Below, piece after piece: positions 28,922 through 37,238 of a DNA stretch of 51,888 nt (position 1 is the stretch's first letter; the number at the start of each line of letters is the position of its first letter). Both the position numbers and the translations under genes were made by a program. The DNA is from Thraustochytrium sp. TN22 (taxonomy: Eukaryota; Sar; Bigyra; Thraustochytrida; Thraustochytriidae): contig JABLUY010000008.1 in the NCBI GenBank assembly GCA_013306675.1, positions 204,996-256,883 of the forward strand, in the 5' to 3' direction. The notes beneath the pieces are model-generated. The model made no database searches. It worked only from the letters and a program-made list of their open reading frames with translations, and was not told the origin of the DNA.

Positions 28922-30628
28922 ATGGAGGGCGCGGCGGCGGGCGGCGGCGCGGCGCTGGAGGCGCTGCTGGCGAGCGTGCGCGAGCTCAAGGCGAAGCTGG
29001 CGGCGCTGGAGGAGCAGCAGGCCGCGGCGGCGGCGCAGCCGGCGGCGCGGCTGGGCGCGGCCGCGGCCTCAGCGGCCGTCGCGGCGCGGCGCGGCGCAGC
29101 GGCGGATTCCGACGCCGCCGGCGCGGCGCGCGGCGGCGGCGGCTTGCGCGAGGAGGTGTCCGCGGACAACCCGTACAGCCGGCTGCTGGCGCTGCAGCGC
29201 ATGGGCGTGGTGGAGGACTATGAGCGCATCCGCGCGTGCAGCGTGATGATCGTGGGCGTGGGCGGCATCGGCGCCGTGGCGGCGGAGATGCTCACGCGCT
29301 GCGGCGTGGGCAAGCTGTTGCTCTTCGACTACGACGAGGTGGAGCTGGCCAACATGAACCGCATGTTCTTCCGACCGGAGCACGTGGGCGCGGCCAAGAC
29401 CGAGGCGGCCAAGGAGATGCTGGCGGCCATCAACCCCGATGTCGAGTTCGAGTCGTACACGTACGACGTGACGACGATGGAGAACTGGGAGCACTTCACA
29501 GACCGCGTGCGCCGCGGCGGCGTGGACGGCGAGTCGCCCGTCACGCTCGTGCTCTCGTGCGTTGACAACTACGCGGCACGCCTGGCGGTCAATCAGGCCT
29601 GCACGGAGCAGGACCAGCCCTGGATGGAGTCCGGTGTCTCGGAGAACGCCATTTCGGGCCACATCCAGTTCATGCTGCCGGGCCGCACCGCCTGCTTCCT
29701 TTGCGTGCCGCCGCTTGCCCTGGTGGAGGGCCAGGACGAGAGCACGCTCAAGCGCGAGGGCGTCTGCGCTGCTTCGCTGCCGACCACCATGGGTATCGTG
29801 GCCGGCATGCTCGTGCAGAACGCTCTCAAGTACATGCTCGGTTTTGGTCAGGTCTCCTACTATCTGTCTTACGACGCTCTCGGCGACTTCTTCCCGAGCT
29901 CGGTCGTGCGGCCTAACCCGGAGTGCGTCATGGAGTCGTGTCTCCAGCGCCAGCAGGACCACGGCGGCCTCTGGGAGCCGCACGAGCCGCCGGCAGCCGC
30001 CGGGGCCGCCGACCCCGAGCCCGTAGTCCACGCGTCCAACGAGTGGGGCATTGAGGTCGACCGCCACCAGCAGGAGGAGCAGGCGGCTGCGGCGTACCAG
30101 GCGGGTCAAGGCGCGGAGGACTACCACGCTGCCAACGGTCTGCACGCGGAAGCCGCCTACGGAGGAGAGGACGCATATGGAGAGGACGCCTACGTGCAGC
30201 CTGCCGGGACCGAGGACGTTGATTACTACGCCGAGCAGTTTGCTCAAGCGCAACAGGAGCAGGGACAGCAGCCCGAGTACGACGAGTACGGCCAGGGGCC
30301 GGACATGGGCGAGGAGGGTCAGGAGGGGGCGGGCAGCCAGCCGGGCATGAACCAGCACCAGGAGCTCGCCCATGAGCTAGACCAGGAGCTCGATCATCCC
30401 GTGGTGGCTGGCGAGGGCTGGCGGGATGCCGAAGAGGACATTGATGATCTGGTGGACGAGGACAACACCGCGGCGGACTCGGAGCAGCGCGATCATTCTG
30501 TGGAGCATGAGGCGCCCCCGCCCCTCGGTGCGGACTCGCCAGGTTCGGCCGCCGCCGTTGGCCTCGACAACGACGATGATGACGAGGACGACGATGCGTC
30601 GCGCCAAGTGGACGAGGGTCTGCTCTGA
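28922..30628 (+). CDS. UBA5: UFM1-activating enzyme E1 (UBA5) with a long acidic tail
   Basis: 568 aa (human UBA5 is 404). After an Ala-rich N terminus comes [20 protein letters not shown]. The ATP site is [20 protein letters not shown], followed by [17 protein letters not shown]. The catalytic cysteine is Cys282 in [15 protein letters not shown]. Zinc ligands are the CFLC pair and the Cys pair in [18 protein letters not shown] near residue 370 matches the UFM1/LC3-interacting motif (human NEWGIEL). Thus the parts for adenylating UFM1 and forming the thioester are all present; UFM1 then passes to UFC1, mostly for ER-associated targets. Residues 380-568 are an unusual Gln/Glu/Asp-rich tail with [10 protein letters not shown] and DDDDDEDDD stretches, without clear family counterpart. 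The 3' third of this gene was duplicated downstream (32502-33192). Confidence 0.95.
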   Translation: MEGAAAGGGAALEALLASVRELKAKLAALEEQQAAAAAQPAARLGAAAASAAVAARRGAAADSDAAGAARGGGGLREEVSADNPYSRLLALQRMGVVEDYERIRACSVMIVGVGGIGAVAAEMLTRCGVGKLLLFDYDEVELANMNRMFFRPEHVGAAKTEAAKEMLAAINPDVEFESYTYDVTTMENWEHFTDRVRRGGVDGESPVTLVLSCVDNYAARLAVNQACTEQDQPWMESGVSENAISGHIQFMLPGRTACFLCVPPLALVEGQDESTLKREGVCAASLPTTMGIVAGMLVQNALKYMLGFGQVSYYLSYDALGDFFPSSVVRPNPECVMESCLQRQQDHGGLWEPHEPPAAAGAADPEPVVHASNEWGIEVDRHQQEEQAAAAYQAGQGAEDYHAANGLHAEAAYGGEDAYGEDAYVQPAGTEDVDYYAEQFAQAQQEQGQQPEYDEYGQGPDMGEEGQEGAGSQPGMNQHQELAHELDQELDHPVVAGEGWRDAEEDIDDLVDEDNTAADSEQRDHSVEHEAPPPLGADSPGSAAAVGLDNDDDDEDDDASRQVDEGLL

Positions 30629-30935
30629 TGTGCGATTTGGACCCGTGAAACGTTAAGCTTAGTAATAGCGCTGGTAGATGGAGATGTAGTGTCCTAAGCG
30701 AGTGTCGCAGGAGCGAGTGTCGCAAGGAGCGAGTGTCGCAAGGAGCGAGTGTCGCAAGGAGCGAGTGTCGCAAGGAGCGAGTATTGCAAGGAGCGAGTGT
30801 CGCAAGGAGCGAGTGTCGTAGGAGCGAGTGTCGTAGGAGCGAGTGTCGCGGGATCTTGTCTCGGCACGGACTGTGGCGCGCAACGAAAGGCGACGACGGA
30901 GCTTTCGCACCTCCAACCGAGTCGCGGAGGCCTCA
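30629..30935. other. convergent 3' region with the array
   Basis: Holds the 3' ends of UBA5 and the copy A oxidoreductase, almost filled by the 16-bp tandem array; CGGGATCTTGTCTCGGCACG follows it in both copies. Confidence 0.6.
30696..30851. repeat. tandem array of a 16-bp unit (about 10 copies)
   Basis: The unit is GAGCGAGTGTCGCAAG with 14-16-bp variants. Ten copies lie between the convergent UBA5 and oxidoreductase genes. Copy B of the duplication has five copies at the equivalent site. Confidence 0.95.
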
Positions 30936-31934
30936 CTACAGCACGGAAACGATGATCTTGCCCATGCTCGCGTTCGTTGCCATGTACGCATGTGCGTCGG
31001 ACATTTGGTCGAGTCCCTGGAAGCTCCTCTTGTCCAGCACAGAGTGCAGCGTGCCGGAGGCGAAGAGATCCTTGGTGGCCTTGACGAAGCTTGCGCAGAG
31101 CTCGGCCTTGTAGTCCGGTGCGCGGGCGCGCAGAGTGGTGCCCAGGAGATGGATGCGCTTGCGGTGCACGGCGGCGAGAAAGGGCGACATGGTGCCATCG
31201 TCGGGCATGCCGCCCATGAGACCGAAGGAGACCCAGCGCCCATCCGTGGCAATGGCGTCCACGTTCGAGTCCACGTAGGGAAAGCCGATTGGATCTAGAA
31301 TGATGTCGACGCCCTTGCCGTCCGTGGCTTCGAGCGCGCGCTTGGCCCAGTCCTTGGATTTGTAGTCGAAGCCATCCGTGGCGCCAAGCTCCTTGCAAAA
31401 GTCGATCTTCTCCTGCGACCCGGCCGTCACGTAGATGCGCGAGATGCCGACCACATGTCGCGCGAGCTGAATGGCCGCCGTGCCCACGCCAGAGGCGCCG
31501 GCGTGGATGAGCAGCGAGTCGCTGGGCCCTGCCTTGGCGACGAAGGTGAGAAGCTGAAAGGCAGTCAGCCAGACCTCGGGCACGGCGGCGGCCTCCTCGA
31601 AAGTCTGGTCCTCGGGCAGGCTAAGCACCTGGCGCTCGTCGACGACGGCGTACTCGCCGTAGCCGCCGCCCTCCAGGAGCGCCGAGACGCGCGCCCCATC
31701 GGCCCAGTCGAGCTTGCAGTCCGGTCCCGTCCCGGCGATGACGCCGGCGCACTCAAGGCCTATCACATCGGTGGCGCCCGGCGGCAGCGGGTACTTGCCC
31801 GAGGCCTGCAGCAGGTCGGCCCTATTGAGCGCCGTGGCATGAATCTTGATGAGCACCTGGCGGCCCGTGGGTTCCGGCGTCTCGCGCTCGACAACCTCGC
31901 AGCCGCCCCCCTCGGCCGCGACGACGCACCGCAT
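30936..31934 (-). CDS. PIG3-like quinone oxidoreductase, copy A
   Basis: 332 aa from the ATG at 31934 (MRCVVAAEGGGCEV). The frame runs upstream but the family normally starts here. It is a zinc-independent medium-chain reductase of the TP53I3/PIG3 group. The N-terminal catalytic domain has GRQVLIKIHATALNRADLLQ, ASGKYPLPPGAT and GLECAGVIAG. The NADPH site is LLIHAGASGVGTAAIQLARH, with GSQEKIDFCKELGAT as the next beta-alpha element. LDPIGFPYVDSNVDAIATDG and GRWVSFGLMGG complete the Rossmann domain, and GKIIVSVL the C terminus. Such enzymes reduce quinones with NADPH. It is convergent with UBA5. A near-identical copy is at 33418-34416. Confidence 0.92.
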   Translation of the reverse strand: MRCVVAAEGGGCEVVERETPEPTGRQVLIKIHATALNRADLLQASGKYPLPPGATDVIGLECAGVIAGTGPDCKLDWADGARVSALLEGGGYGEYAVVDERQVLSLPEDQTFEEAAAVPEVWLTAFQLLTFVAKAGPSDSLLIHAGASGVGTAAIQLARHVVGISRIYVTAGSQEKIDFCKELGATDGFDYKSKDWAKRALEATDGKGVDIILDPIGFPYVDSNVDAIATDGRWVSFGLMGGMPDDGTMSPFLAAVHRKRIHLLGTTLRARAPDYKAELCASFVKATKDLFASGTLHSVLDKRSFQGLDQMSDAHAYMATNASMGKIIVSVL

Positions 31935-32501
31935 CCTGGTGGCCTCTTGTCTGCTGCTTGCTTGCGCGCTCTGTCGCCTCTTGAGTGAGCACGCCAAGAA
32001 TCGTACTAGGTTGGTACGCCACCACGCCTCTGTTCGTGTTTTGCACTCTGTGCCGGTCCGGGTCCCGAGCCATCTGCGCAGCCGAGGCTGCGCCGTGCAG
32101 CGAGAAGCAAGCTGATCGCAAGGCCGCTCCCGGCCTGCTGAACGTGCAGTGCAGCGCTAGTCGCGAATAATGCAAGCCTCAGCTCGGCCCGGGCCCGGGT
32201 CGGACCGTGGCGATAGGCAAGACCTGAAGGTGAAGGCAAGCCTGAGCCGGCCCTGCTGAGTCTGCCGGTGGAGATCGGTAGGTTCACGTGCAGCTAACCC
32301 GGAGAGCAGCCGAGTGACCGAACCCAAACGAGCTGAACGTGCTCACGCAGCGAACAGGTGACAGTCAGTGAACATGGTGCCGAAACGCCTCCAGAGGCGA
32401 AAGAGAGGACGGGGCGGGAAAAGGGTTGTATGAGCGAACGTTGCTGGCCGTCGCTCCTCGCCTTCTCGCTTGCCCGACCCTCGCTCTCTGGCGATTCAGA
32501 T
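31935..32501. other. upstream flank of oxidoreductase copy A and the spacer before copy B
   Basis: The first 340 bp belong to copy A; 32276-32501 has no counterpart in the duplication and no gene. The flank carries the promoter of copy A. Confidence 0.5.
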
Positions 32502-33192
32502 TTCATGTCTCTAGCGTCAGCAGGACCACGGCGGCTTCTGGGAGCCGCGCGAGCCGCCGGCCGCCGCCGAGGCCGCCGACCCCGAGCCCGTGGTCCACGC
32601 GTCCAACGAGTGGGGCATTGAGGTTGACCGCCACAAGCAGGAGGAGCAGGCGGCTGCGGCGTACCAGGCGGGTCAAGGCGCGGAGGATTACCACGCTGCC
32701 AACGGTCTGCACGCGGAAACCGCCTACGGAGGAGAGGACGGACACCTACGGAGAGGACGCCTACGTGCAGCCCGCCGGGACCGAGGACGTTGATTACTAC
32801 GCCGAGCGGTTTGCTCAAGCGCAACAGGAGCCGGACCGCAATCCGAGTACGACGAGTACGGCCAGGGGCCGGACATGTGCGAGGAGGGCTAGGATGGGTT
32901 GGACAGCCAGCAGGGGCATGAAAATCAGTAGCAGGAGCTTGCCCATGAGCTAGACCAGGAGCTCGATCGTCCCGTGGTGGCTGGCGAGGGCTGGGGTGAT
33001 GCCGAAGTGGACATTGATGATCTGGTGGACGAGGACAACACCGCGGCGGACTCGGAGCAGCGCGATCATTCTGTAGAGTATGAGGCGCCTCCGCCCCTCG
33101 GTGCCGACTCGCCCGGCTCGGCCGACGCCGTTGGCCTCGACAACGACGAGGACGACGATGCGTCGCGCCAAGGGGTCGCGGATCTGTTCTGA
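32502..33192 (+). pseudogene. truncated, frameshifted copy of the UBA5 3' end
   Basis: The DNA matches the last third of UBA5 (from about 29940 to the stop), starting at the codons for the tail just after the zinc-binding part. It lacks the whole catalytic region. [13 protein letters not shown] and [13 protein letters not shown] remain readable. Four extra bases near 32741 shift the frame, a TAG appears at 32890-32892, and further stops follow. The end ([19 protein letters not shown]) is again open in its own frame and closes at a TGA at 33190-33192. It cannot make an E1 enzyme. Confidence 0.93.
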
Positions 33193-33256
33193 TGTGTGAT
33201 TTGGAAACCGTTAAGCTTACTTAGTGGTAGCGCTGGTGGATGGAGATGTAGTATCC

Positions 33257-33342
33257 TGAGCGAGTGTCGCAGGAGCGAGTGTCGCAAGGAGCGAGTGTCG
33301 TAGGAGCGAGTGTCGCAAGAGCGAGTGTCGCGGGATCTTGTC
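33257..33342. repeat. 16-bp tandem array, short version (about 5 copies)
   Basis: Same unit and position as the 10-copy array of copy A, so copy number changed after the duplication. Confidence 0.95.
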
Positions 33343-33417
33343 TCGGCACGGACTGTGGCGCGCAACGAAAGGCGACGACGGAGCTTTCGCACCTCCAACC
33401 GAGTCGCGGAGGCCCCA

Positions 33418-34416
33418 TCACAGCACGGAAACGATAATCTTGCCCATGCTCGCGTTCGTTGCCATGTACGCATGTGCGTCGGACATTTGGTCGAGTCCCT
33501 GGAAGCTCCTCTTGTCCAACACAGGGTGCAATGCGCCGGAGGCGAAGAGATCCTTGGTGGCCTCGACGAAGCTTGCGCAGAGCTCGGCCTTGTAGTCCAG
33601 TGCGCGGGCGCGCAGAGTGGTGCCCAGGAGATGGATGCGCTTGCGGAGCACGGCGGCGAGAATGGGCGACATGGTGCCATTGTTGGGCATGCCGCCCATG
33701 AGACCAAAGGAGACCCAGCGCCCATCCGTGGCAATTGCGTCCACGTTCGAGTCCACGTAGGGAAAGCCGATTGGGTCCAGAATGATGTCGACGCCCTTGC
33801 CGTCCGTGGCCTCGAGCGCGCGCTTGGCCCAGTCCTCAGACTTGTAGTTGAAGCCATCCGTGGCGCCAAGCTCCTTGCAAAAGTCGATCTTCTCCTGCGA
33901 CCCGGCCGTCACGTAGATGCGCGAAATGCCGACCACATGTCGCGCGAGCTGAATGGCCGCCGTGCCCACGCCAGAGGCGCCGGCGTGGATGAGCAGCGAG
34001 TCGCTGGGCCCTGCCTTGGCGACGAAGGTGAGAAGCTGAAAGGCAGTCAGCCAGACCTCGGGCACGGCGGCGGCCTCCTCGAAAGTCTGGTCCTCGGGCA
34101 GGCTAAGCACCTGGCGCTCGTCGACGACGGCGTACTCGCCGTAGCCGCCGCCCTCCAGGAGCGCCGAGACGCGCGCCCCATCGGCCCAATCGAGCTTGCA
34201 GTCCGGTCCCGTCCCGGCGATGACGCCGGCGCACTCAAGGCCCATCACGTCGGTGGCGCCCGGCGGCGGCGGGTACTTGCCCGAGGCCTGCAGCAGGTCG
34301 GCCCTATTGAGCGCCGTGGCATGGATCTTGATGAGCACCTGGCGGCCCGTGGGTTCCGGCGTCTCGCGCTCGACAACCTCGCAGCCGCCCCCCTCGGCCG
34401 CCACGACGCAACGCAT
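33418..34416 (-). CDS. PIG3-like quinone oxidoreductase, copy B
   Basis: 332 aa from the ATG at 34416, the same length as copy A. By eye there are about 12 amino-acid differences (roughly 96% identity). They include PPPPGATDVMGLE for PLPPGATDVIGLE, FNYKSEDW for FDYKSKDW, NNGTMSPILAAVLRKR for DDGTMSPFLAAVHRKR, and ASGALHPVLDK for ASGTLHSVLDK. The nucleotide-binding AGASGVGTAAIQLARH is unchanged, so the enzyme should be active. Several changes cluster in the second half of the Rossmann domain. Upstream, copy B lacks about 130 bp of the copy A flank, and an extra ATG (MNRGVVRSLACS) opens a 30-residue N-terminal extension in frame. Confidence 0.9.
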   Translation of the reverse strand: MRCVVAAEGGGCEVVERETPEPTGRQVLIKIHATALNRADLLQASGKYPPPPGATDVMGLECAGVIAGTGPDCKLDWADGARVSALLEGGGYGEYAVVDERQVLSLPEDQTFEEAAAVPEVWLTAFQLLTFVAKAGPSDSLLIHAGASGVGTAAIQLARHVVGISRIYVTAGSQEKIDFCKELGATDGFNYKSEDWAKRALEATDGKGVDIILDPIGFPYVDSNVDAIATDGRWVSFGLMGGMPNNGTMSPILAAVLRKRIHLLGTTLRARALDYKAELCASFVEATKDLFASGALHPVLDKRSFQGLDQMSDAHAYMATNASMGKIIVSVL

Positions 34417-35615
34417 CCTGGTGGCCTCTTGTCTGCTGCTTGCTTGCGCGCTCTGTCGCCTCTTGAATGAGCACGCCAAGGATCGTACCACGCCTCTGTT
34501 CATGTTTTGCATTCTGCGCCGGTCCCGTCACGGTCATCACCGGGTAGGACCGTGGCGATCGGCAGGACCCGAAGGTGAAGGCGAGCCGAGCCAGCCTGCC
34601 AGTGGAAATGTTTTTGAAGACTGGCTCGGTACGAAGCTGTACAGGAACCCCGGGATGATGTTGTCGATGCGAGTGCCCCAAACCATTTTCAAATCCATGG
34701 TTGCGGGCTTGTGCAAGAAGCATGCTGCACATTCTGATGACTGCGCAGAATCAGCGCAAGAGAGTCGGCGTCAATGCCGGTGTTCTGGCGCTCTTCAAGT
34801 TCGACGAGCTTGCGGACATAACAAGGGTGGATTCGGAAAACGCCATGGGTCATGCACCGGCGGTTCGCTTTGTCTTGGGTCATGCGCCGGTACTTGGCTT
34901 TGCCAAAGCCTGCACGGACTTGAGTCATCCAACTTGACAATTCGTCTGCCATGGCTGTGCGTTCAATCGGTTGACCGCTTGCTTGCTCGCTCGTTTGCTT
35001 GGCGCAGCATCCTAGCTAGCTAGAAGCGTGGTACACCGGATTGAGTCGCCGAACCGAGTTGCCGAGCGCACGTTCGCTCGTTCGCTCGCTTGCTCGCTTA
35101 CGCGCGCCGCCGAAAGCAAGGCGGAAGCCGCCGAAAGCAAGGCGGAAAGAAGAAAAGGTAAAAAGGCCTCGTCGCAAGATGCGTAACACATGCGGACCTA
35201 AGAAGCTAGAAAGGGCTTGCATGGCATGGCCCGTCGGAGCGTGGCGGTGCGGTACAGTCTGAGGGCAGGAGAGCGAAAGAAAGGACGAAAGGTCCCTCTC
35301 CCTTGCTGACCCAAATCTGTGCCGCAGCGATCGCGCTACCGAGCAGGCACACGCCTCCTCCACGAGGCTGGCGGAGTGAGAAAGGACGGGCGAGAACGAG
35401 GAGGTAGGTGTCTTTGGCGTGAAGAGGCGCAGGCGCAGTTCACGGTGAGACGCCTCGAGGCTCGGCTCAGCTCAGCTCAGCTCAGCTCAGCTCAGCTCAG
35501 CTCAGCTCAGCTCAGCTCAGCTCGTCTCGCTCGGCTCGGCTCGGCCCGGCTCCGTCCTCCATCATCGCGCCGTGATGATCCTGATCGGGGCGGAGAAGAG
35601 GCTCCGGTGCGAGGA
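34417..35615. other. intergenic with a pentanucleotide repeat
   Basis: Includes the copy B upstream flank, then about 1 kb with no gene. Two copies of CGCGCCGCCGAAAGCAAGGCGGAAG-type sequence lie at 35103-35145, and the CTCAG repeat follows. Confidence 0.45.
35464..35522. repeat. CTCAG pentanucleotide repeat
   Basis: About 12 perfect CTCAG units, grading into CTCGG units to 35550, about 100 bp beyond the stop of the Bfr1-like gene. Confidence 0.95.
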
Positions 35616-37238
35616 TTACTCATCGGCGGCGGGCGGGGCCGCAACGGCGGCCTCGGGCACGGCCGGGGCCGCGGCTGGTGCCGGGGCAGCGGCGACGCCG
35701 TTGGCGGCGGCGGCCTTGACGCGATCGAGGGCCGAGGGGCCGGAGGCGGCAGCCGAGGGCGTGGTCGGCGCCTTGGCCCCCGGGAGCGAGGGGAAGAGCT
35801 CGGAGTTGTCAACGGCCGGGGCGGTGGTCTTCTTGCTGGCCTTCTTCTTGGCGATCGGGTCGGCGTCGGTGTCGACGGGGGCCTCCTCGGCCTTCTTGGC
35901 CTTGGGGGCTCTTGGGAGGACGTCGTAGTAGGCGCGCTTGTCCTTGAGCGCCTGGATCGAGGCCGGAACCTCGTCGAGCTTGCCCGGGGCCTGGAGCGAG
36001 AGGAGCGAGAAGGAGCCGAGCAGGTCGAGCGAGTGGGTGAGGCGGTCCGACTTGCCCTTCCTCTTGTTGCCACCCTTCTTCTTCTTGCCGCCGCCCATGA
36101 CGAGGAAGTTGTCGACGTCCTGGGTCTTCTTGCCGACGGCACGCATGCCGCCAAAGTCATCGGCGGACTTGCGGAGGTCGGCGGCCTCCTCGGCATCGCC
36201 GGTCTCGGCCTTGTCCGTCTCGTCGTTGGACTTGATGTTGGCGGCCTTCTCAAGGTAGGTGATGAGGTAGTCGCAGAGAGCGATCTCCTCCTCCCAGGGC
36301 TTCTTCTTCATCTCCTCCTCCTCGAGCTGGCGCTCGTACTCCTCGCGCTGCTTCTTGTACTCGGCCTCGCGCGCCTTGCGCTCGGCGTCGCGCGCCTTGT
36401 TGAGGAGGTCGAGGAACTCCTTGTAGGCCTTCCACTTGGCGTTGTGCTCCTTCTTGATGGCGTCGCGCTCCGCGAAGAGGCTGTTGAGCTCGTTCTGGAT
36501 GTCGGTGCGCTTCTTCTGGAGCTTGTCGGCCTTGGTGGCGGCGTCCTTGTTCTTATCCTTGAGGTCGTCGAGCTCCTTGCTGAGCTTGTCGAGGTCCGCC
36601 TTGAAGGTGTCAGCCTCCGAGCGCTTCTCGCGGATGCTGTCCTTGAGCGCCGGCACGTTGTCCGAGTCGGCCGGCGAGCTGGTCTTCTGCTTGAGGTACT
36701 CCTCGACCTTGCGGCGCGTCTGCTTGAGCGCGGAGATCTCCTTCATCATCTCCTTCTCCTCCTTGACGCCCATGACGCTGGTCTCGTACTTGCGCTCGAG
36801 CTCGGCGATCTTGGCGTCCGCCTCCTCGACGCTGCGGAACTTGAGCTGCTGCTGCGCCGCCTTGTCCTTCTGCTTGGCGTCCTTGTCCTTCTTCACGATG
36901 GCGTCCAGCTTCTTCTGCATCTCGGACGCCTCGTCCAGCAGCTTGCCGCGCTTGCCGCGCAGGTCCTTGAGCTGCGCCACCAGCTCGCGCCGCTTGTCAT
37001 TGAACGGCTTGTTGCCGGCGCGCGAGACCTTCTGCTCCTGGTCGATGCGCTTGCGCTCCTCGATCAGCTTCTCGATCTTCTCCGAGATCTCGTTCACCGC
37101 CTTGTTCTTGCCCGCGTCGTCCGGCTTGGGCACGCGCTTCTTCTCCACCGCCTCCAGGTCCACGCCGCCCGCATCGCCGCCCGCCGCCTCCGCCGGCCGC
37201 GCCTCCGCCGCGGCCGCCTCCTGCTGCTCCGCCGCCAT
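35616..37238 (-). CDS. Bfr1-like coiled-coil mRNA-associated protein
   Basis: 540 aa from the ATG at 37238 (MAAEQQEAAAAEARPAEAAG). Nearly all of residues 40-370 is charged coiled coil. The segment SVEEADAKIAELERKYETSV, then EEKEMMKEISALKQTRRKVE, corresponds to the most conserved part of yeast Bfr1 (VEDIDKKI...EKKILKEISAL...R). A Lys-rich patch (GGGKKKKGGNKRKGKSDR) near residue 395 could bind RNA. PASIQALKDKRAYYDVLPRA follows, and the tail is Ala/Pro-rich. Bfr1 associates with polysomes and mRNPs, mainly at the ER, and was first found through secretion and ploidy phenotypes. The family call is by motif memory; an alignment would settle it. Confidence 0.75.
   Translation of the reverse strand: MAAEQQEAAAAEARPAEAAGGDAGGVDLEAVEKKRVPKPDDAGKNKAVNEISEKIEKLIEERKRIDQEQKVSRAGNKPFNDKRRELVAQLKDLRGKRGKLLDEASEMQKKLDAIVKKDKDAKQKDKAAQQQLKFRSVEEADAKIAELERKYETSVMGVKEEKEMMKEISALKQTRRKVEEYLKQKTSSPADSDNVPALKDSIREKRSEADTFKADLDKLSKELDDLKDKNKDAATKADKLQKKRTDIQNELNSLFAERDAIKKEHNAKWKAYKEFLDLLNKARDAERKAREAEYKKQREEYERQLEEEEMKKKPWEEEIALCDYLITYLEKAANIKSNDETDKAETGDAEEAADLRKSADDFGGMRAVGKKTQDVDNFLVMGGGKKKKGGNKRKGKSDRLTHSLDLLGSFSLLSLQAPGKLDEVPASIQALKDKRAYYDVLPRAPKAKKAEEAPVDTDADPIAKKKASKKTTAPAVDNSELFPSLPGAKAPTTPSAAASGPSALDRVKAAAANGVAAAPAPAAAPAVPEAAVAAPPAADE

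Larger units (their letters stand above)
29950..32275. repeat. tandem duplication, copy A (UBA5 3' end + oxidoreductase)
   Basis: This stretch is repeated at about 32502-34610 in the same orientation. It contains the last third of UBA5, the 16-bp repeat array, the whole oxidoreductase gene and its upstream flank. Corresponding sites are offset by 2566 bp at the UBA5 stop and 2482 bp at the oxidoreductase stop; the difference comes from the array length. Copy A has about 130 bp in the oxidoreductase upstream region that copy B lacks. Confidence 0.9.
32502..34610. repeat. tandem duplication, copy B
   Basis: The counterpart of 29950-32275. The left breakpoint lies within TGTCTC(T/C)AGCG(T/C)CAGCAGG, the right one near 34610. 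The second gene survived; the UBA5 fragment decayed. Confidence 0.9.

Noticed and set aside
33310-34470. 386-residue plus-strand frame opposite oxidoreductase copy B
   Set aside because: Antisense shadow of a well-identified enzyme; the equivalent frame in copy A is broken, so it is not conserved.
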